Source: an uncultured Ruminococcus sp. (GTDB lineage: Bacteria > Bacillota > Clostridia > Oscillospirales > Acutalibacteraceae). Taken from it: 9,357 bases of DNA. The DNA is taken from the NCBI GenBank assembly GCA_902773035.1, contig CACYDB010000142.1, positions 1 through 9,357 on the forward strand, given 5' to 3'. The notes under the pieces are model-generated. The model was not told the origin of the DNA. It saw only the letters and a program-made list of their open reading frames with translations, and did not search any database. The translations under genes were made by a program, and so were the position numbers. Shown here piece after piece: positions 5,728 through 9,357 of this stretch (positions are counted from its first letter, which is position 1; each line of letters begins with the position of its first letter).

Positions 5728-6992
5728 ACGCGATAGAAAAAATACATTCGCTCGACAAATTCGGCTCGCGTCCCGGGCTCGACAGGATAAGAAGGTTTCT
5801 TGATATCCTCGGCAATCCGCAGGACAAGCTGAAATTCATACACGTCGCGGGAACTAACGGCAAGGGCTCGACCTGCGCTATGCTCAGCGCGGTTCTCACG
5901 GCGGCAGGGTATAAGACGGGGCTGTTTATCTCGCCGTACATCGTGAATTTTCGCGAGAGGATCCAGATAAACGGAGAGATGATCTCTCCCGAGATCCTTG
6001 AAAACGCCGTTGAGAGAACGTTTCCGATAATCGAAAGGCTGAGGGATGACGACTGTATTATTACGGAGTTTGAGTACGTTATGGCGCTTGAGTTTCTGAT
6101 TCACAGCGAGGCTGAGTGCGACGTAGTTGTGCTTGAAACAGGGCTCGGCGGACTGCTCGACTGTACCAACGTTATCAAGCCTCCGCTGTGCGCGGTCATT
6201 ACGAAAATCGGGCTTGACCATACGGACATTCTCGGCTCGACTATTGAAGAAATCGCGGCTCAGAAGTGCGGGATCATTAAGTCGGGCTCAGCGGTCGTTA
6301 CCTCCGCTCAGGACGCGCGGGCTATGAAGGTGATCGAAGCCGATTGCGCGTCAAAGGGCGTTGAGCTCACAAAGAGTGAGAATATAGGCTTGAGGGTTCT
6401 CGGCGACACGCTCGGGGGAATGAGGCTTGAGTATAAAAACACGGAGCTGAGTCTGCGGCTTGTCGGAGAGCATCAGCTTGAAAACGCATCAACCGCTCTC
6501 GCGGCGCTTGAGATTGTAGAAAAATTCCTCCCTCACACGCTCGCCGATATTCAAAACGGCTTTAAGAATACCGTTAATCCCGCGAGGTTTGAGCCGCTTT
6601 CGGATGAGCCGATCGTTATTCTTGACGGCGCTCACAATCCCGACGGCATCAACGCTCTGAAAAATGCTGTTAAAAAGTATCTGCCCGATAAAAGAATCAT
6701 TGCCGTTATGGGAATGCTGGCGGATAAGGACAGCAAGAGCTCGATTGAGATTCTGAGCGGAATGTTCGCCGAGGTGTACACGGTTCCGATCAACAATCCG
6801 CGCGCGCTTTCTCCCGTGAAGCTTGCGGAGGAATGTGAGCCGTATTTTGACAGGGTAAGAGCCTTCGACAGTCCGTCTGACGCCTTTGACGAGGCGTTAA
6901 AAAACGCGAAAATTGACGGCTCCGCGGTTATTATCGCCGGTTCGCTCTACTTGGCAGGAGAAATCAGACCGTATATTATTTCGAGAATATAA
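5724..6992 (+). CDS. folC: Folylpolyglutamate synthase / dihydrofolate synthase FolC
   Basis: FolC is a cytosolic Mur-ligase-family enzyme that adds glutamate to folates with ATP and, in bifunctional forms, converts dihydropteroate to dihydrofolate. The 422-residue protein matches the family length. Visible motifs: P-loop GTNGKGST (43-50); SPYIVNFRERIQING (70-84); ETGLGGLLDCTN (138-149); ITKIGLDHTDILG (159-171) with the metal-binding His; QKCGIIK (180-186), whose first Lys (K181) corresponds to the carbamylated lysine of the family; and DGAHNPDG (301-308) in the C-terminal domain. Whether it has both activities or only the folylpolyglutamate activity cannot be read from the sequence. The ATG at 5724 overlaps the rsmI stop (ATGA), and a consensus terminator lies 15 bases after its stop, so it is the last gene of the operon. 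Confidence 0.95.
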   Translation: MNAIEKIHSLDKFGSRPGLDRIRRFLDILGNPQDKLKFIHVAGTNGKGSTCAMLSAVLTAAGYKTGLFISPYIVNFRERIQINGEMISPEILENAVERTFPIIERLRDDDCIITEFEYVMALEFLIHSEAECDVVVLETGLGGLLDCTNVIKPPLCAVITKIGLDHTDILGSTIEEIAAQKCGIIKSGSAVVTSAQDARAMKVIEADCASKGVELTKSENIGLRVLGDTLGGMRLEYKNTELSLRLVGEHQLENASTALAALEIVEKFLPHTLADIQNGFKNTVNPARFEPLSDEPIVILDGAHNPDGINALKNAVKKYLPDKRIIAVMGMLADKDSKSSIEILSGMFAEVYTVPINNPRALSPVKLAEECEPYFDRVRAFDSPSDAFDEALKNAKIDGSAVIIAGSLYLAGEIRPYIISRI

Positions 6993-7001
6993 TACGACAA
7001 A
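6993..7001 (-). promoter_or_regulatory. Possible Spo0A box upstream of the spoIIA operon
   Basis: On the minus strand this reads TTTGTCGTA, matching the Spo0A box TTTGTCRAA at 8 of 9 positions. In B. subtilis the spoIIA operon is directly activated by Spo0A with sigma-H. The site lies immediately after the folC stop and about 110 bases before spoIIAA, on the far side of the folC terminator. One 9-base site is weak evidence by itself; the context raises its interest. Confidence 0.35.
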
Positions 7002-7007
7002 CTTTTC

Positions 7008-7043
7008 AGCCTGTACCGTTTATAATGACGGTACAGGCTTTTT
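7008..7043 (+). terminator. Rho-independent terminator after folC
   Basis: AGCCTGTACCGT (7008-7019) and ACGGTACAGGCT (7028-7039) form a perfect 12-bp stem with an 8-base loop, followed by a run of T to 7043. It separates the folC operon from spoIIA, so spoIIA must have its own promoter in 7044-7104 or depend on read-through. Confidence 0.93.
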
Positions 7044-7104
7044 GCGTTGTCCTGAATATGACGTCCGGACGCGCGATTTCTTGTGGATTGGAAGGAAGTT
7101 AAAT
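7044..7104 (+). promoter_or_regulatory. spoIIA promoter/leader region
   Basis: This short gap must hold most of the spoIIA control sequence. CCTGAATAT (7051-7059) resembles a sigma-H -10 (RnnGAATww). The upstream ACAGGCTTT (7033-7041) resembles a sigma-H -35 but is only 9 bases away instead of the usual 11-12, so the match is imperfect. A perfect 10-bp palindrome, CGTCCGGACG, occupies 7062-7071. The ribosome binding site GGAAGGAAG (7090-7098) lies 6 bases before the ATG at 7105. No sigma-A-type promoter was found. Confidence 0.35.
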
Positions 7105-7407
7105 ATGTTAAATACCGATTATAAGGATGATGTTCTCACAGTTTTTCTCAGCGGAGAGCTCGACCACAATCGCTCCGCGGGAATCCGCGCCGCAATCGAC
7201 AGCCAGCTCAGCGCTCTTCGGCCGAAACGGCTTGAGCTTGATTTTTCAAGAGTAAGCTTTATGGACAGCTCGGGAATCGGGCTGATCATGGGGCGCTACA
7301 GGGCTGTCGGTCTTGTGGGCGGAGAGTTGAAGGTTGTTAATGTTCCCGAGGAGCTGGACCGCATTATTCAGCTCAGCGGCGTTACGACTCTGGGGGTGAT
7401 GAAATGA
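7105..7407 (+). CDS. spoIIAA: Anti-sigma F factor antagonist SpoIIAA
   Basis: A 100-residue STAS-domain protein. In sporulation, unphosphorylated SpoIIAA binds the SpoIIAB-sigma-F complex and frees sigma-F in the forespore; SpoIIAB inactivates it by phosphorylating a serine, and SpoIIE reverses this. The STAS signature is clear: the SGELDHNRS segment (16-24) and the phosphorylation loop SFMDSSGIGLIMGRY (51-65). Ser56, the second Ser of DSSG, is equivalent to the phosphorylated Ser of B. subtilis SpoIIAA. It is somewhat shorter than the B. subtilis protein (117 residues) but covers the whole domain. The ATG at 7105 was chosen because it follows GGAAGGAAG; upstream in-frame starts would run back through the folC terminator. 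Its stop overlaps the spoIIAB start by 4 bases (ATGA). The position before an anti-sigma kinase and a sporulation sigma factor makes the call secure. Confidence 0.95.
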   Translation: MLNTDYKDDVLTVFLSGELDHNRSAGIRAAIDSQLSALRPKRLELDFSRVSFMDSSGIGLIMGRYRAVGLVGGELKVVNVPEELDRIIQLSGVTTLGVMK

Positions 7408-7838
7408 ACGTCATCAACGAGATGCGTCTGAGCTTTCTCAGTAAAAGTACGAATGAAAGCTTCGCGAGAAGTGTAGTCGCCGCTTTTGCGCTGGAGCTTG
7501 ATCCCACGATCAGCGAGCTCGCGGATATTAAAACCGCTGTCAGTGAGGCGGTTACTAATTCGATCGTTCACGGCTACCGACGTGAAAGCGGAATGATTTA
7601 CATAGACGCGAAAATTACCGATACCCGCAAGGTTATCATCAGGATTCGCGATAAGGGAGTTGGTATCAGGGACGTTGAGCAGGCTATGCAGCCGTTGTTC
7701 ACTACCGCTCCCGATGAGGAGCGCGCCGGATTGGGCTTTGCGGTTATGCAGAGCTTTATGGACGACGTTAAGGTCAGCTCGAAGGAAAACAAGGGTACGA
7801 CGGTGACTCTTGTCAAGCGTATCGTTGCCCTGCGATGA
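7404..7838 (+). CDS. spoIIAB: Anti-sigma F factor / serine kinase SpoIIAB
   Basis: SpoIIAB is a GHKL-fold kinase that holds sigma-F inactive in an ATP-dependent complex and phosphorylates SpoIIAA. The 144-residue product has the N box SEAVTNSIVHGY (47-58), with E48 as the likely catalytic base and N52 as the Mg ligand. It also has the G1 box RDKGVGI (82-88) with D83 contacting adenine, and the ATP-lid/G2 region TTAPDEERAGLGFAVM (100-115). Length is the same as usual for the family (about 145). It starts with ATGA overlapping spoIIAA and ends with ATGA overlapping sigF, and no strong ribosome binding site is apparent before either start. Translational coupling would keep the three proteins in fixed ratio, which matters for a partner-switching circuit. 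Confidence 0.95.
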   Translation: MNVINEMRLSFLSKSTNESFARSVVAAFALELDPTISELADIKTAVSEAVTNSIVHGYRRESGMIYIDAKITDTRKVIIRIRDKGVGIRDVEQAMQPLFTTAPDEERAGLGFAVMQSFMDDVKVSSKENKGTTVTLVKRIVALR

Positions 7839-8491
7839 CTGAACGTGACAAGGTTGTTGAGCGGAATCTGGCTCTTGTTCACGCCTGCTGTAAGCGGTTT
7901 CGCGGTAAAGGGATAGAGTATGACGACTTGTTTTCCGCGGGCTGCGTGGGGCTTGTCAAGGCGGTTGATAATTTTGACAGCTCGCTCGGGCATAAGCTCT
8001 CGACTTACGCCGTGCCTGTGATCCTCGGGGAAATCAGGAGGCTGTTTCGTGACGGCGGCGCGGTTAAGGTCAGCAGGAGCTTAAAGGAGCTCAACCTCAG
8101 GATTTTGGAGGCGGCGAAGGTTTTTTCCTCAGAGAATGGCAGAGAGCCTACGGTATGCGAGCTTGCGGACAGGCTTTCGGAAAGTCCCGAGAAGATTACC
8201 GACGCGCTTAACGCCGCGAGGATTCCGCTTTCTCTGAGCGCTTCATATGACGAGGAGGAGAGTGAAATTGAAATTCCCTGCGACGATATTTCGGAGGCGT
8301 TGACTGAAAAGCTGGCGCTGAGACGCGTTTTGACGGAGCTTTGTCCCGCTGACAGAAAGATTATTGAGCTGCGATATTACAAGCGCAGGACTCAGCAGAA
8401 AACCGCTGAGGAGCTCGGTATGACTCAGGTGCAGATCAGCCGCCGTGAGAAGAAGATTCTCGGCTTGATGCGAGAGAAGCTATCGGTGTAG
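7835..8491 (+). CDS. sigF: RNA polymerase sporulation sigma factor sigma-F
   Basis: Sigma-F directs the first forespore-specific transcription. The 218-residue protein shows region 2 (YDDLFSAGCVGLVKAVDNF at 28-46, then STYAVPVILGEIRRLFRDGG), the VKVSRSLKEL stretch leading into region 3, a region-3 helix pair (PTVCELADRLSESPEKI), and region 4 with ADRKIIELRYYKRRTQQKTA and the helix-turn-helix ELGMTQVQISRREKKIL. Location directly after spoIIAA-spoIIAB identifies it as sigma-F rather than sigma-G. Compared with B. subtilis sigma-F (255 residues) it lacks roughly the first 37 residues, including the helix before region 2. The ATG at 7835 is the only plausible start: it forms the ATGA junction with spoIIAB, and no start codon occurs in frame just upstream. 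A terminator follows 36 bases after the stop. Confidence 0.94.
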   Translation: MTERDKVVERNLALVHACCKRFRGKGIEYDDLFSAGCVGLVKAVDNFDSSLGHKLSTYAVPVILGEIRRLFRDGGAVKVSRSLKELNLRILEAAKVFSSENGREPTVCELADRLSESPEKITDALNAARIPLSLSASYDEEESEIEIPCDDISEALTEKLALRRVLTELCPADRKIIELRYYKRRTQQKTAEELGMTQVQISRREKKILGLMREKLSV

Positions 8492-8526
8492 TAAATTCTG
8501 TCTTTAAATATATCTCTATCGGGAGG

Positions 8527-8559
8527 CGCGCCTGTTGTTCGGGCGCGTTTTCCTTTTTT
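8527..8559 (+). terminator. Rho-independent terminator after sigF
   Basis: CGCGCC (8527-8532) pairs with GGCGCG (8542-8547), with a 9-base loop and a long T-rich tail TTTTCCTTTTTT (8548-8559). The stem is short but all G-C. It implies that the next gene is transcribed separately from spoIIA. Confidence 0.75.
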
Positions 8560-8586
8560 GCGCGGGGCGTGAAAATCATCAGAGTC

Positions 8587-8615
8587 AGAATTGTTCGGGG
8601 GTGTTTTACATATTG
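8587..8615 (+). promoter_or_regulatory. Possible forespore (sigma-G/sigma-F) promoter for spoVAD
   Basis: AGAATT (8587-8592) and CATATTG (8609-8615), 16 bases apart, resemble the sigma-G consensus (TGnATA, then CATnnTA); 4 of 6 and 5 of 7 positions match when compared with TGAATA and CATACTA. spoVA genes are sigma-G-controlled in B. subtilis, which makes the match plausible. A TTGACG (8613-8618) with TAAAAT (8630-8635) is too closely spaced (11 bases) for sigma-A. Confidence 0.35.
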
Positions 8616-8656
8616 ACGGCTTTTTTGCGTAAAATATCGGAAAAGGACTGATTTTT

Positions 8657-9357
8657 ATGATGAAAAGACTTGGGTACAATACGGTTGTTTTTACAGATGA
8701 GCCGGTGATTACGGGCTTTGGCTCTGTAGCAGGGAAGAAGGAGGCTGAGGGTCCGCTCGGCAAACGCTTTGATAAGGTTTTTTACGACGCTCGGGCGGGT
8801 AAAAAGACCTTTGAGGAGGCGGAGATTCTTTTTCAGCAGGAGGCATTGGCGGCGGCGCTCGGCAGATCGGGGAGAAGGTCGGATGAAATAGACTATATCT
8901 TCGCGGGGGATCTGCTCAACCAGTGCATCAGCTCGTCGTACGGAATGAAGGAGTTCGGCGTGTCGTATCTTGGGCAGTACGGCGCGTGCTCGACCATGGC
9001 GCAGTCGCTTTTTCTCGCCGCTCTGACGGTTGAAAGCGGCGCGGCTTTAAGTAGCGCGGCGGTGACTTCGTCGCATTTTTGCACTGCGGAGCGTCAGTAC
9101 AGGATGCCGCTTGAATACGGCGGTCAGCGTACGACTACGGCGCAGTGGACGGTGACCGGATCGGGTGCGTGCGTTGTTGAAAGGTCGGGCAGGGGCGCGA
9201 GGATTGCTGCCGCTACGACGGGCGTAATAACGGATCTTGGCATAACGGATATGAATAATATGGGGGCGGCTATGGCACCTGCGATATGTATAATAAGACC
9301 ATACCCGAATGCTCAAAAACGCAGGCTGCATCTATGTTTTCACGATTATATTACAAA
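8657..9357 (+). CDS. spoVAD: Stage V sporulation protein AD, 5' part, match lost near the right edge
   Basis: SpoVAD belongs to the SpoVA complex in the spore inner membrane and binds dipicolinic acid for its uptake into the spore; its fold resembles thiolases. The call rests on blocks shared with known SpoVAD: GKKEAEGPLGKRFD (26-39), DEIDYIFAGDLLNQ (76-89), YGACSTM (108-114), TSSHFCTAERQYR (137-149), PLEYGGQRT (151-159), TAQWTVTGSGA (161-171), and DLGITDMNNMGAAMAPA (193-209). Family members are about 335-340 residues, so about 130 residues should follow. After Ala209 (base 9283) the frame stays open but no longer resembles the family, and the DNA turns AT-rich (25 G+C in the last 74 bases against 38 in the 60 bases 9181-9240). 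The ATG at 8657 follows AAAAGGA (8641-8647); a second ATG follows directly. No spoVAC precedes it. The gene is thus partial at best and may be interrupted. Confidence 0.88.
   Translation, partial: MMKRLGYNTVVFTDEPVITGFGSVAGKKEAEGPLGKRFDKVFYDARAGKKTFEEAEILFQQEALAAALGRSGRRSDEIDYIFAGDLLNQCISSSYGMKEFGVSYLGQYGACSTMAQSLFLAALTVESGAALSSAAVTSSHFCTAERQYRMPLEYGGQRTTTAQWTVTGSGACVVERSGRGARIAAATTGVITDLGITDMNNMGAAMAPAICIIRPYPNAQKRRLHLCFHDYIT
9284..9357. other. AT-rich tail that breaks the spoVAD match
   Basis: These 74 bases do not continue the SpoVAD family sequence in any forward frame. In the spoVAD frame they read as an unfamiliar Ile/Arg/Pro-containing stretch; in the next frame (from ATG 9286) they are open to the edge; the third frame has stops. 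On the minus strand all three frames contain a stop. No inverted-repeat end, intron boundary or known att core could be recognised. It may be the border of an inserted element or an assembly artefact. Confidence 0.5.

Noticed and set aside
5709..6221. Minus-strand open frame of 170 residues opposite folC
   Set aside because: It mirrors conserved FolC motifs and has no family features of its own.
8369..8377. The 9-base CTGCGATAT in sigF repeated at the spoVAD break (9279-9287)
   Set aside because: A 9-base match within a 9-kb window is expected by chance, and the flanks do not extend as a direct repeat.
8425..8763. Minus-strand open frame spanning the sigF-spoVAD gap
   Set aside because: It covers the sigF terminator and both flanking conserved genes and has low-complexity charged content; a shadow frame.
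9286..9357. Open frame from ATG 9286, whose last residues (QAASMFSRLYYK) faintly recall the N-terminus of a large serine recombinase, as a skin-type element would carry
   Set aside because: The position expected for the catalytic serine is Tyr, there is no ribosome binding site, only 24 residues are visible, and the ATG lies 3 bases after the junction, leaving no room for an attachment arm. The similarity is too weak to call.

Overview
The window looks like a stretch of chromosome, or a whole contig, from an endospore-forming member of the Clostridia. It resembles Ruminococcaceae/Oscillospirales, although the exact lineage is inference. The basis is a spoIIAA-spoIIAB-sigF operon followed by spoVAD, a clostridial 2[4Fe-4S] ferredoxin, a secreted BspA-type leucine-rich repeat protein, and the Firmicutes-type cluster holB - ricT - yabB-like methyltransferase - rsmI. 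All recognised genes lie on the + strand. Most are fairly GC-rich; the leucine-rich repeat gene and its flanks (about 2640-4060) are clearly AT-rich.

Layout. 49-525: YfcE/MJ0936-type metallophosphoesterase. 577-1440: DNA polymerase III delta' subunit (holB, TTG start), overlapping ricT/PSP1 (1428-2300). 2459-2629: 56-residue ferredoxin with its own promoter and terminator. 2797-3873: secreted leucine-rich repeat protein, also a separate transcription unit. 4173-6992: tightly overlapping operon of a TrmN6-like methyltransferase, rsmI and folC, closed by a perfect 12-bp stem terminator. 7105-8491: spoIIAA-spoIIAB-sigF, joined by two ATGA overlaps and closed by a GC-rich terminator. 8657-9357: 5' part of spoVAD, running off the right edge.

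How the genes work together. The first half is housekeeping: clamp loading (HolB), RNA maturation and developmental control (RicT), tRNA and 16S rRNA methylation (TrmN6-like, RsmI) and folate metabolism (FolC). The second half is forespore control: anti-anti-sigma SpoIIAA and anti-sigma kinase SpoIIAB set the activity of sigma-F, and SpoVAD is a late forespore protein for dipicolinic acid uptake. No gene lies on the minus strand, and there is no tRNA, rRNA, CRISPR array or complete mobile element.

Most of the window is ordinary. The observation most worth a second look is at the right edge. SpoVAD matches its family up to residue 209 (base 9283), then both the protein match and the base composition change abruptly for the last 74 bases. 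This could be an insertion, such as a skin-like element or transposon, or an assembly error at a contig end; the window alone cannot decide. I found no convincing new multigene system.
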